Positions 1-7,539 of a DNA stretch of 64,000 nucleotides are shown here, one piece after another. The notes under the pieces were generated by a model that saw only the letters and a list, made by a program, of their open reading frames with translations, searched no databases and had not been told where the DNA came from. A program made the translations under genes and the position numbers. The first letter of the stretch is position 1. Each line of letters begins with the position of its first letter. Source of the stretch: Thermogutta sp039793925 (GTDB taxonomy: Bacteria; Planctomycetota; Planctomycetia; Pirellulales; Thermoguttaceae); the NCBI RefSeq assembly GCF_039793925.1, contig NZ_JBAMME010000307.1, forward strand, positions 23,400 through 87,399, given 5' to 3'.

Positions 1-1
1 T

Positions 2-112
2 TTTCGCATGCAGGTCAGCATGCAGATTGGGAAAGCTGTTCGCGGTCGCTGGCGCGAAATCATTTTGAAGCGACGCGGCAAAGCATCGGCGGAGGGCCAG
101 CGGGTGAAGTGA
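2..112 (+). CDS. C-terminal fragment of an unidentified protein, cut by the window edge
   Basis: One forward frame is open from the first bases to a TGA at 110-112 and encodes about 36 residues, rich in Arg and Lys near the end (RWREIILKRRG). A competing frame is also open to about 189, so the assignment is uncertain. The basic, natural-looking tail and its position just upstream of a same-strand gene suggest the 3' end of a real gene. No family can be assigned from so little. Confidence 0.3.
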   Translation, partial: FRMQVSMQIGKAVRGRWREIILKRRGKASAEGQRVK

Positions 113-205
113 GGCTTCCGTGGGGAGGGGAGCCCGATGGCGGGGCAGGCCTCGACGAGTGGGGAACGGTGATGCATTCGGGATACTGAAAGTCGGCCGA
201 AAAGA

Positions 206-1528
206 ATGATGTCATTACTGAAACAGGAACACGGGGACGTGGAGCGAGTGCTCTCGGGACTCAGCCGGCGAGCCGCTTGGTCCGGGGGGCCACCGATCGC
301 CAATGTCCTGATGGCCAAGGCCCTCGCCCAGCCGGATCTCATTTCGCTGGCGGCCGGCTTCGTAGAGCATCAGTCCCTCCCTGTGGAACTTGTGGAAAAA
401 GCGATCGAGAAACTTTTCTCCAGCCGGGCGACGGCCCTCGAGTCGCTCCAGTACGGGACCACGCTGGGGCATCCCCGCCTGCGCCGGGCTCTTTGGGATC
501 GCGTCTCTCAGGCGGAGGCCGCGGTGGGACTCCGCCACGCTGGTCCGGAGCAGATCGTCATTACCGCGGGAAGCAACCAGTTGCTCTATCTTGTTGCTGA
601 GGCGCTCCTGGATCCGGGCGATATTGTGCTCTGCGCAACGCCCAGTTATTTCGTTTTCCTGGGCATGATCAAAAGTTTCGGGGCTCGGACTGTCGGAGTG
701 GCCTCTGACCGTGACGGCATGATCCCCGAAGCCCTGGAAGACCGTTTGGCGTGGTTGGAACGTCGCGGCGAATTGGAGCGCGTCAAGGCCATCTACGTGG
801 CCTCCTATTTCGACAATCCGACGGGGCTGAGCCTCGGGCCCGAGAGGCGTCCTGCCCTCCTCGAGGTGGCCCAGCGGTGGTCGCGAAAACATCGCCTCTA
901 CATCATCGAGGACTGCGCCTATCGCGATCTCTCGTATTACGAAGAGGAGTGGCCCTCCATCCGCAGCTATGACGTCACCGGCCAGCACGTCGTGATGGTG
1001 GGCTCGTTTTCGAAGTCATTTTCTCCGGGACTGCGGGTGGGTTGGGGGCTGCTTCCTCCTGCCCTGCTCGATCCAGTCCTGGTCCTCAAAGGACATCACG
1101 ATTTTGGATCGCCCAACTTCAACCAGATGGTCATGGCCACGATCCTGGAGGAAGGCTGGCTGGAAGAACATGTGGCTCGGCTGCGATCAATTTACCGCCG
1201 CAAACTGGAGACCACTCTCAAAGCCGTGGAGGGCATGCTGCGGCCGGTCGTGGCGGTCAAGTATGTACCGCCTCGTGGCGGTCTGTATGTGTGGCTGCAG
1301 CTACCAGAAGAATGGGATACGGGTGTGGAAGGGCCACTCTTCCAGGCGGCCGTGGAGGACGGGGTCGTGTATGTGCCCGGGGAATACTGTTTTCCCGAGG
1401 AAGGCGAGCCGACGCTGCGATGTTGTTTGCGTCTGAGTTTCGCCATGCCGGATGACATCAACTTAGAAAAGGGGATGGAACGCCTGGCACGGGCGATCAC
1501 GCGATGTGGGAGTGCCGCTCCAAGATAA
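206..1528 (+). CDS. PLP-dependent aminotransferase, class I/II (2-aminoadipate/MocR-type fold)
   Basis: A fold-type I aminotransferase that moves an amino group between an amino acid and a 2-oxoacid using pyridoxal phosphate. At 440 residues it is a normal length for the LysN/2-aminoadipate-aminotransferase-like group that lacks a GntR DNA-binding domain. Visible motifs are the glycine-rich GSNQ near residue 122, the DNPTG loop, the DCAYRDL segment, and the PLP-binding lysine in GSFSKSFSPG (Lys270). The substrate cannot be read from sequence; branched-chain, aromatic or 2-aminoadipate substrates are all possible. Two ATG codons in tandem (206 and 209) are candidate starts and neither has a strong SD. 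The gene is followed after 42 bases by the LptF/G-like gene and may be cotranscribed with it. Confidence 0.88.
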   Translation: MMSLLKQEHGDVERVLSGLSRRAAWSGGPPIANVLMAKALAQPDLISLAAGFVEHQSLPVELVEKAIEKLFSSRATALESLQYGTTLGHPRLRRALWDRVSQAEAAVGLRHAGPEQIVITAGSNQLLYLVAEALLDPGDIVLCATPSYFVFLGMIKSFGARTVGVASDRDGMIPEALEDRLAWLERRGELERVKAIYVASYFDNPTGLSLGPERRPALLEVAQRWSRKHRLYIIEDCAYRDLSYYEEEWPSIRSYDVTGQHVVMVGSFSKSFSPGLRVGWGLLPPALLDPVLVLKGHHDFGSPNFNQMVMATILEEGWLEEHVARLRSIYRRKLETTLKAVEGMLRPVVAVKYVPPRGGLYVWLQLPEEWDTGVEGPLFQAAVEDGVVYVPGEYCFPEEGEPTLRCCLRLSFAMPDDINLEKGMERLARAITRCGSAAPR

Positions 1529-1570
1529 TCGAAATGATGGACCGGCCGAAACGTCACGGAGGGAACTTGG

Positions 1571-2713
1571 ATGTTTTTCACCACCATCATTGACCGGTAC
1601 ATCGCCCGGCACTTCTTCCAGTCTTTCTTTGTATGCTTTTTCAGTCTCGTGTGTATCTTTGTGGTCTTCGATTTTTTCACGAACCTGGACGAGTTCCTCC
1701 GCGCTGCTGAAGCAAGCGGTGGGCTGCTCAAATTGACACTTCTGTATTATGGTCCCCAATCGCTGGCCTTTCTCGACCGGATTCTTGGGCTTCTGGTGCT
1801 CACGGCCGCCATGTTCACGACGGCCTGGCTCCAGCGACAGCAGGAAATGACGGCCCTTCTGGCGGCAGGGATTTCTCGCGCCCGGGCAACGGCCCCTGTG
1901 ATCATCGGTTCGGTGGCGCTCATTCTTTTTGGGGTCTGCAATCGCGAATTGATTCTTCCCCGCATGATTCACCTGCTTGCCCGGACCAACACCGACCTGC
2001 TAGGCGAGAAAGGGTGGCCCATTCAGGCCCGCTATGACAACGAGACGGATATTCTGCTCCGCGGTCGTGCCGCTTATCGAAAAGACTACCGGATTGCGGA
2101 ACCGAATTTCTTCCTGCCGCCCGGTCTCGACCAGTACGGGGGCCAGCTTCAGGCCGAGAATGGCTATTACCTTCCCGCCACCGCGGAGCATCCTAGTGGT
2201 TATCTACTGGATAAGATGATCCGGCCCAAGGATTTAAAGGATAAACCGTCGTTGTATCTCAAAGGACGCCCCGTCATTCTCACGCCCCACGATCATCCCT
2301 GGCTCAAGGATGATCAGTGTTTTGTGGTCAGCAACATCGACTTTGAACAATTGACGGGGGGGCGAGCGTGGCGAGAATATTCTTCCACACTGGGACTCAT
2401 CCGTGGATTGCACAATCCGAGTCTGGACCTGGGGGCCGATGTGCGGGTGCGGATCCATGCCCGAATTGTGCAGCCCCTCCGCGATCTCAATCTCCTATTT
2501 TTGGGTTTACCCCTGGTAGTGCGTCGGGAACAGAGAAACGTCTTCCTCGCACTGGGGCTGGGAATTCTTATCGTTGGCCTTTTCACAGCCGTCGTTCTTA
2601 CCTGCGAATATCTGGGGAACATTTACCTGCTCTCGCCGGCGTTTGCCGCGTGGCTGCCATTCTTTATTTCCATCCCAGCCGCCGTGGCGCAGTTGGACTG
2701 GCTCTGGGAATAA
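1571..2713 (+). CDS. LptF/LptG family permease (YjgP/YjgQ)
   Basis: An inner-membrane permease of the LptF/LptG family. With the ATPase LptB, these proteins extract lipopolysaccharide from the inner membrane and push it toward the LptC/A/D bridge. The N-terminus starts with a cytoplasmic amphipathic segment and a first membrane span (about residues 14-34). Further spans lie near 60-80 and 100-120, followed by a periplasmic beta-rich domain (about 130-285) and a C-terminal cluster of hydrophobic spans (about 295-375). The 380-residue length fits the family. GGAGG lies eight bases before the ATG. Whether it is LptF or LptG cannot be decided; the second permease and LptB are not in the window. 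Confidence 0.87.
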   Translation: MFFTTIIDRYIARHFFQSFFVCFFSLVCIFVVFDFFTNLDEFLRAAEASGGLLKLTLLYYGPQSLAFLDRILGLLVLTAAMFTTAWLQRQQEMTALLAAGISRARATAPVIIGSVALILFGVCNRELILPRMIHLLARTNTDLLGEKGWPIQARYDNETDILLRGRAAYRKDYRIAEPNFFLPPGLDQYGGQLQAENGYYLPATAEHPSGYLLDKMIRPKDLKDKPSLYLKGRPVILTPHDHPWLKDDQCFVVSNIDFEQLTGGRAWREYSSTLGLIRGLHNPSLDLGADVRVRIHARIVQPLRDLNLLFLGLPLVVRREQRNVFLALGLGILIVGLFTAVVLTCEYLGNIYLLSPAFAAWLPFFISIPAAVAQLDWLWE

Positions 2714-2777
2714 CGTTCCGAACACTAGCGCAAACATCATCGATTTAGTGACAAATCGCTCAAGTCAGCCGCCGGGA

Positions 2778-2799
2778 GGGGCAATTCATGGATTGGCCC
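2778..2799. repeat. Dispersed intergenic palindrome, copy A (degenerate)
   Basis: Matches the family half-site GGGGCAATTCA followed by its reverse complement, with two mismatches in the right arm. It lies between lptF/G and the CBS gene. A second copy follows 60 bases later, so the two form a pair. Confidence 0.65.
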
Positions 2800-2837
2800 T
2801 GGCGGGGTTACGGCCAGGTGGGGAAACACGGAGGGGA

Positions 2838-2859
2838 GGGGCCATTCGTGAATCACCCT
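2838..2859. repeat. Dispersed intergenic palindrome, copy B (degenerate)
   Basis: A weaker match to the same family (GGGGCCATTCG, then TGAATCACCC). Its spacing from copy A, about 60 bases, resembles the half-site plus full-site pair near 9650-9735. Confidence 0.5.
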
Positions 2860-2996
2860 TACCGAAATTTGACCGCTTCGCTGACCATCACCAGCGGTAG
2901 GAACGACACTTTGGCGCTCCCAGGTCTCAATGTGACCTTATGGCGACCGTGGGACACAGTAAACCTCAGACCGAACGGGGCGGCAAGTCCGTTGCA

Positions 2997-3025
2997 TTGA
3001 CATACCCTCTTCGAAATGAAAGAAT
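2997..3025 (+). promoter_or_regulatory. Candidate sigma-70-type promoter for the CBS-korAB cluster
   Basis: A perfect -35 TTGACA at 2997-3002, a 17-base spacer, and a 4/6 -10 AAGAAT at 3020-3025. The predicted transcript would begin near 3032 and have a leader of about 280 bases before the CBS gene. The -10 match is weak, so this is inference. Confidence 0.4.
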
Positions 3026-3313
3026 TAAGAGTGGCAAAATTGATATCCTCCGGAAGGAATGTTTGTCGATGGCTGCTTAAAGGGGTGACAAAGGAATGGG
3101 CTTCAGCAGATGATGGGGAAAAGCAGCGAAGCGAGAGCCTGGTGAGGTCGGGATTCGCTCACGCAGGACGGAAAGCATAAGGGGGCAGGCGAAAAAAGCG
3201 GGGCGATGGAGTACAGATAGAAGTTACGTTAACAGCTTTTGCTTTGTCGGGCCGCTCTTCGGAGATGGAGCCGCAAGAAGGGTGGTTCGCCACGCCATTT
3301 CGGAACGAAGGCC

Positions 3314-3784
3314 ATGGCGTCTCTTTTAAACACCTTCCATATCTCACGTGAAGCTGTGGCACGGCTGGCCACGTCTCCTGTTGTTTCTGTGACCCGAGGC
3401 GTTCCTTTGAGGACTGTTCTCGAGCTGATGCGCGATCAGAAGCTGGGCGCCGTGACCGTCTGTGATCGTGGTCAAACCGTGGGGATTTTCACAGAACGGG
3501 ACGCCCTCCGCTGTCTGGCGGAAGCCACGGATTTGGAGACCCCGATAGGAGATGTGGCGTCTCCCGGCCCGGTAACCGTGAAAAAGAAGGACAGTTTGGC
3601 GGAAGCCATTTCGCGCATGTCCTACCGTGGATATCGCCATCTGCCCTTGGTGGATGAGGACGGACAGGTCGTAGGGATGGTCGATGCGATCAACATCATT
3701 CAGTGGCTTGTGGAGCACTTTCCGCGGGCCGTGTATACATTACCCCCAACTCCTGATGTTTTAATCGAGCGTGAAGGGCCTTGA
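3314..3784 (+). CDS. CBS-domain pair protein
   Basis: A small cytosolic protein made almost only of two CBS motifs (a Bateman module), about residues 13-70 and 78-135 counted from the ATG at 3314. CBS pairs bind adenine nucleotides and act as energy sensors. The motif GIFTERDALR and the second-unit YRGYRHLPLVDEDGQVVGMV are typical. The frame extends upstream to a TTG at 3239, but the extra Arg/Lys-rich 25 residues look like untranslated sequence, so the ATG (156 residues) is preferred although its SD is poorly spaced. It ends 13 bases before korA and is very likely in the same operon. A second CBS protein closes the cluster, which suggests that the pair senses AMP/ATP for the oxidoreductase. 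Confidence 0.85.
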   Translation: MASLLNTFHISREAVARLATSPVVSVTRGVPLRTVLELMRDQKLGAVTVCDRGQTVGIFTERDALRCLAEATDLETPIGDVASPGPVTVKKKDSLAEAISRMSYRGYRHLPLVDEDGQVVGMVDAINIIQWLVEHFPRAVYTLPPTPDVLIEREGP

Positions 3785-3797
3785 AAGGTAACATCCC

Positions 3798-5753
3798 ATG
3801 GAACCTCCAATTTCTTCGACCTCCAACAGTTCAACGCCGGGTGGCATTCCGAAAGGCCAGGGCGTTATGGAAAAACGGGTGATTGAGCTGGAAGAAGCGA
3901 CGGTGCGATTTGCTGGGGACTCGGGAGATGGGATGCAGCTCGCCGGGACGCAGTTCACCCATACCTCGGCGGTCGCGGGCAACGATGTGGTCACTTTCCC
4001 CGATTTTCCGGCTGAAATCCGCGCTCCGCGGGGCACCAAAGCAGGGGTGAGCGGCTTTCAGGTGCACTTCGGTGCCAAGCGGGTATACACACCTGGTGAC
4101 CAGGTGGATGCGCTGGTGGCGATGAATCCTGCGGCGCTGGCGACCAGTCTTCCGGATCTGGTGCCGGGCGGGTTGCTGATTGTGGACGTGGACTCGTTTT
4201 CTCAGCGCGACCTGGAGCTGGCGGGATACAAATCCAACCCTCTCGAAGACGGCACGGTCGCCAATTACCAACTTGTCACCGTGGAGATCACCCGGCTCAC
4301 TCGCGAGGCGGTCAAGGATCTCGGTTTGACGACCAAGGAGGCAGATCGGTGTCGGAACTTCTTCGCGATGGGGCTGGTGTACTGGATCTTTGACCGGCCA
4401 CTGGAACCCACCCTTCGCTTTATCGAGGCCAAATTTGGTAAGAAGCCAATCATCGCCGAGGCCAATCGCCGGGCGCTGATGGCCGGCTATCACTATGGGG
4501 AGACCACGGAGGTTATCCATCACCGTTACGTGGTACCTCCCATTAAGCTCCCGCCCGGAACATACCGCAATATCGTGGGGAATCAGGCGTTGGCATGGGG
4601 GCTCATGGCGGCCGCCCGGCTCAGTGGCTGTGATCTCTTTTTTGCCGGTTACCCGATCACGCCCGCCAGTGACATTCTCCATGAACTGGCCCTCCGCCGC
4701 GAATTTGGGGTCCGTGTGTTTCAGGCGGAGGATGAAATTGCTGCTGTGGCGGCGGCCATTGGAGCCTCGTTCGGAGGTGCCATGGCGGTCACCGCAAGCA
4801 GTGGGCCGGGGATTTCCCTCAAGCTCGAGGGTATTGGTCTGGCCGTTATGCTGGAATTGCCGCTTCTGGTGATTGATGTCCAACGTGCGGGGCCCAGCAC
4901 CGGGATGCCCACTAAGACGGAACAGGCCGACCTCCTCCAGGCGATGTTTGGACGGCACGGGGAATGCCCGGTGGCCATCGTGGCTCCTCGGAGTCCTGCC
5001 GATTGCTTCGACATCGCCATCGAGGCCTGGCGGATCGCCGTCAAACATATGACGCCTGTCATCATTCTTAGCGACGCCTATGTGGCCAACGGTTCCGAAC
5101 CCTGGCGGATTCCCAGCATCTCTTCGCTGCCCAAGATTCCTGTGGAACATCCCCAGCCCGTCGAGGGACAGCCCTTCCTCCCCTATGCCCGGAACGAATG
5201 GCTGGCGCGTCCCTGGGCTATCCCGGGAACACCGCAGCTCATGCACCGCATCGGCGGTCTGGAAAAACAGGACGGCACCGGAGGCGTGAGTTACGACGGC
5301 GACAATCACCAGCGGATGGTGGAACTGCGGGCGAAAAAGGTGGCCCTCATCGCCAAGGATTACCCCCCGCAAATTGTGGAAGGCCCCAAGTCGGGGAAGC
5401 TCCTCGTCGTGAGCTGGGGAAGCACGTTCGGCTCGGTGTATTCGGCGGTGCAGGAGCTGTGGGCAACGGGCCAGGATGTCGCCTTCACGCACCTCCGCTA
5501 CCTCAATCCCCTGCCTCTCGATCTGGAGGATATCCTTTCCCGCTATGAGCACGTCATGGTGCCGGAGTTGAACCTCGGGCAACTGGCCCTGCTGCTCCAG
5601 GCGAAATATCTCCGGCCGGTGCATCGGGTGAATAAGGTGAAGGGTCGGCCCTTCACTGTCAACGAGCTGGTGGAGGCGGCGCTGGGAATTCTCGAAGCCG
5701 GGGAGAAGGCTCCCCAATCGTCGGAGAATGTGATTGTTGAATATGTGAAGTGA
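3798..5753 (+). CDS. korA: 2-oxoacid:ferredoxin oxidoreductase, fused gamma-alpha subunit
   Basis: Subunit of a thiamine-diphosphate, iron-sulfur enzyme that oxidatively decarboxylates a 2-oxoacid to acyl-CoA while reducing ferredoxin, and can run in reverse for CO2 fixation. The 651 residues comprise a gamma domain (about 35-215, starting VRFAGDSGDGMQLAG), a linker, and the alpha/pyrimidine domain (from about 260, with the GYPITPASDILHEL motif near 284), ending in the transketolase C-like domain. This gamma-alpha fusion with a separate short beta subunit is the arrangement of KorAB-type 2-oxoglutarate enzymes; pyruvate specificity is less likely but not excluded. AAAGG precedes the ATG by nine bases. 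A second possible start is ATG 3867. Confidence 0.9.
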   Translation: MEPPISSTSNSSTPGGIPKGQGVMEKRVIELEEATVRFAGDSGDGMQLAGTQFTHTSAVAGNDVVTFPDFPAEIRAPRGTKAGVSGFQVHFGAKRVYTPGDQVDALVAMNPAALATSLPDLVPGGLLIVDVDSFSQRDLELAGYKSNPLEDGTVANYQLVTVEITRLTREAVKDLGLTTKEADRCRNFFAMGLVYWIFDRPLEPTLRFIEAKFGKKPIIAEANRRALMAGYHYGETTEVIHHRYVVPPIKLPPGTYRNIVGNQALAWGLMAAARLSGCDLFFAGYPITPASDILHELALRREFGVRVFQAEDEIAAVAAAIGASFGGAMAVTASSGPGISLKLEGIGLAVMLELPLLVIDVQRAGPSTGMPTKTEQADLLQAMFGRHGECPVAIVAPRSPADCFDIAIEAWRIAVKHMTPVIILSDAYVANGSEPWRIPSISSLPKIPVEHPQPVEGQPFLPYARNEWLARPWAIPGTPQLMHRIGGLEKQDGTGGVSYDGDNHQRMVELRAKKVALIAKDYPPQIVEGPKSGKLLVVSWGSTFGSVYSAVQELWATGQDVAFTHLRYLNPLPLDLEDILSRYEHVMVPELNLGQLALLLQAKYLRPVHRVNKVKGRPFTVNELVEAALGILEAGEKAPQSSENVIVEYVK

Positions 5754-5843
5754 AAGGTCGCTCACCCTGAAAAAACCGAGGTTGAGCCGATCACACAAAA
5801 ACAGCGAACGCAATTGAAATTCATTCTGCGAGAGGATCCATCC

Positions 5844-6893
5844 ATGTCGGTCGATGCTCTGATCGAAGCAGCTAAACTGACCCCCAACGATTATGCGAGT
5901 GGGCAGGAGGTGCGATGGTGCCCCGGTTGCGGGGACTATGCCATCCTCGCCCAGGTCAAGAAAACGCTGGCCAGCCTGGGTTTGCCTCGGGAGAAGACAG
6001 TATTCATCTCGGGCATTGGGTGTTCCAGCCGCTTTCCGTACTACGTGAATACGTACGGGATCCACGGGATTCACGGCCGGGCCCCGGCTATTGCCACCGG
6101 GCTCAAGTGCACCCGTCCGGACCTTCACGTATGGGTGATCACCGGGGATGGCGATGGACTGAGTATCGGCGGTAATCATTTGATGCACGTCATTCGCCGA
6201 AACGTGGATCTGACCATCCTGCTGTTCAACAACCGGATCTACGGGCTGACAAAAGGCCAGTCGTCTCCGACCACACCGCTCGGCCATCCCACCAAGAGCA
6301 ACCCTTTTGGCACGCTAGAACATCCGGTCAATGCCCTCTCACTCGCGATCGGTGCGGAGGCCACATTTGTCGCGCGGAGTATCGACGTCTACCAGAAACA
6401 TCTGGCGATGGTGCTGGAAAGGGCAGCTGCCCATAAAGGCACATCGTTCGTGGAAATCTACCAAAACTGTGTTGTCTTCTACGACGGGGCTTGGGAATAC
6501 GCCACAGATCGCCAGGTTAAGGAGGATCATATTCTGGAACTCGAGCATGGAAAGCCGATGATCTTCGGCAAGAATCGAAACAAAGGCATTCGATTCCGTG
6601 GATGTGCCCCCGAGATCGTGGAACTGGGAGACGGCGTCACAGAAGCGGACATCGCTGTCCACGATGAAAAGGCTGCCGATCCCACTCTGGCGTATGTCCT
6701 CAGCCGCATGCGTTATCCTGATTTCCCGGAACCGATTGGTGTATTCCGTGCGGTGGAGCAGCCAACCTATGACGGCCTGCTCAACGAGCACATGGCCAAG
6801 GCGATCGCGGCCCGCGGGGAACATCGGTCCTTGGATGATCTCTTTCACGAAGGCGACACCTGGGAGGTGCCTGAGAGTGGTTCTCAGTCGTGA
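5844..6893 (+). CDS. korB: 2-oxoacid:ferredoxin oxidoreductase, beta subunit
   Basis: The thiamine-diphosphate-binding partner of the preceding gene. WCPGCGDYAIL near residue 24 supplies cluster-binding cysteines. GDGDGLSIGGNH around residue 100 is the TPP/Mg motif, followed by NNRIYGLTKGQSSPTT, which is characteristic of KorB-type enzymes. The length is 349 residues. The start is set by GAGAGG seven bases before ATG 5844; the frame opens ten codons earlier with a TTG that has no SD. It lies 90 bases after korA and 56 bases before a zinc-ribbon CBS gene. Cytosolic; delivers electrons to ferredoxin. Confidence 0.92.
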   Translation: MSVDALIEAAKLTPNDYASGQEVRWCPGCGDYAILAQVKKTLASLGLPREKTVFISGIGCSSRFPYYVNTYGIHGIHGRAPAIATGLKCTRPDLHVWVITGDGDGLSIGGNHLMHVIRRNVDLTILLFNNRIYGLTKGQSSPTTPLGHPTKSNPFGTLEHPVNALSLAIGAEATFVARSIDVYQKHLAMVLERAAAHKGTSFVEIYQNCVVFYDGAWEYATDRQVKEDHILELEHGKPMIFGKNRNKGIRFRGCAPEIVELGDGVTEADIAVHDEKAADPTLAYVLSRMRYPDFPEPIGVFRAVEQPTYDGLLNEHMAKAIAARGEHRSLDDLFHEGDTWEVPESGSQS

Positions 6894-6949
6894 TGTGACG
6901 CGACGCTTTGACCTTTGAAAGACGATGTTAGAAACAGGTACAGGATAGC

Positions 6950-7471
6950 ATGGCGCGGATTATCTGCCCCGATTGTGGCCACGAGAACTTGGCGGGTGCC
7001 GACGAGTGCGTCCGCTGCCATCAACCGCTCACCCAGGAAGAGACGTTTGTTCCCCAGAATGAGCTAGAGCGGAGCGTTGCCTACGATCACATCGGCCGGC
7101 TGGACATCCGCGATCCTGTCTGTGTATCACCGGAAACACCGGTAGGGGAAGTCCTGCGGCGGATGGTTGCCGCACGCACCGGCTGCGCGCTGGTCATGGA
7201 AGGGGCGCAACTTGTGGGCATCTTCACAGAACGCGATGCCCTGCTTCGGCTGAGCCTCGATCGGGCGGAGTGGGAACACAAGCCTGTTCGTGATTTTATG
7301 ACCTCGCCTGTAGAGACGCTTGAGTTGGAAGACCGTTTGGCGTTTGCGATCCACCGCATGGCGGTCGGTGGTTACCGGCACATTCCGATCCTCAGCGATG
7401 GCCAGGTCGTGGGGGTGGTCTCTGTGCGTGAGGTCTTCCGCCACCTCACGCGACTTCTCGAGGCGGGTTGA
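6950..7471 (+). CDS. Zinc-ribbon plus CBS-pair protein
   Basis: 173 residues. The N-terminus is a short zinc ribbon with two CxxC knuckles (CPDCGHENLAGADECVRC, residues 6-23). After a linker come two CBS motifs (about 48-105 and 110-170). The CBS part closely resembles the protein encoded before korA (same GIFTERDALLRL and GGYRHIPIL signatures), so the two may descend from a duplication. The expected role is adenine-nucleotide sensing; the zinc ribbon may dock the module to a protein or nucleic acid. It closes the CBS-korA-korB-CBS cluster. The next gene is convergent. Confidence 0.85.
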   Translation: MARIICPDCGHENLAGADECVRCHQPLTQEETFVPQNELERSVAYDHIGRLDIRDPVCVSPETPVGEVLRRMVAARTGCALVMEGAQLVGIFTERDALLRLSLDRAEWEHKPVRDFMTSPVETLELEDRLAFAIHRMAVGGYRHIPILSDGQVVGVVSVREVFRHLTRLLEAG

Positions 7472-7539
7472 ATAGAGCCCAAGAACGCGTCGGTGCCGCC
7501 GTTATGCTCTCCTAATGGAAAATCACCCCAGTGAAGAGT

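Larger units (their letters stand above)
2714..3313. other. 600-base intergenic region with two palindrome copies and a promoter
   Basis: I find no convincing gene here; short open frames have no recognisable composition. It holds two degenerate copies of the window's dispersed palindrome, 60 bases apart, and a TTGACA-N17-AAGAAT promoter candidate pointing at the CBS-korAB genes. The frame of the CBS gene stays open back to a TTG at 3239, but that extension looks untranslated. Confidence 0.6.

Noticed and set aside
3831..6287. 818-codon open frame on the minus strand
   Set aside because: It lies fully antisense to korA/korB, whose domains and SD are clear. Long shadow frames are common at this GC content.
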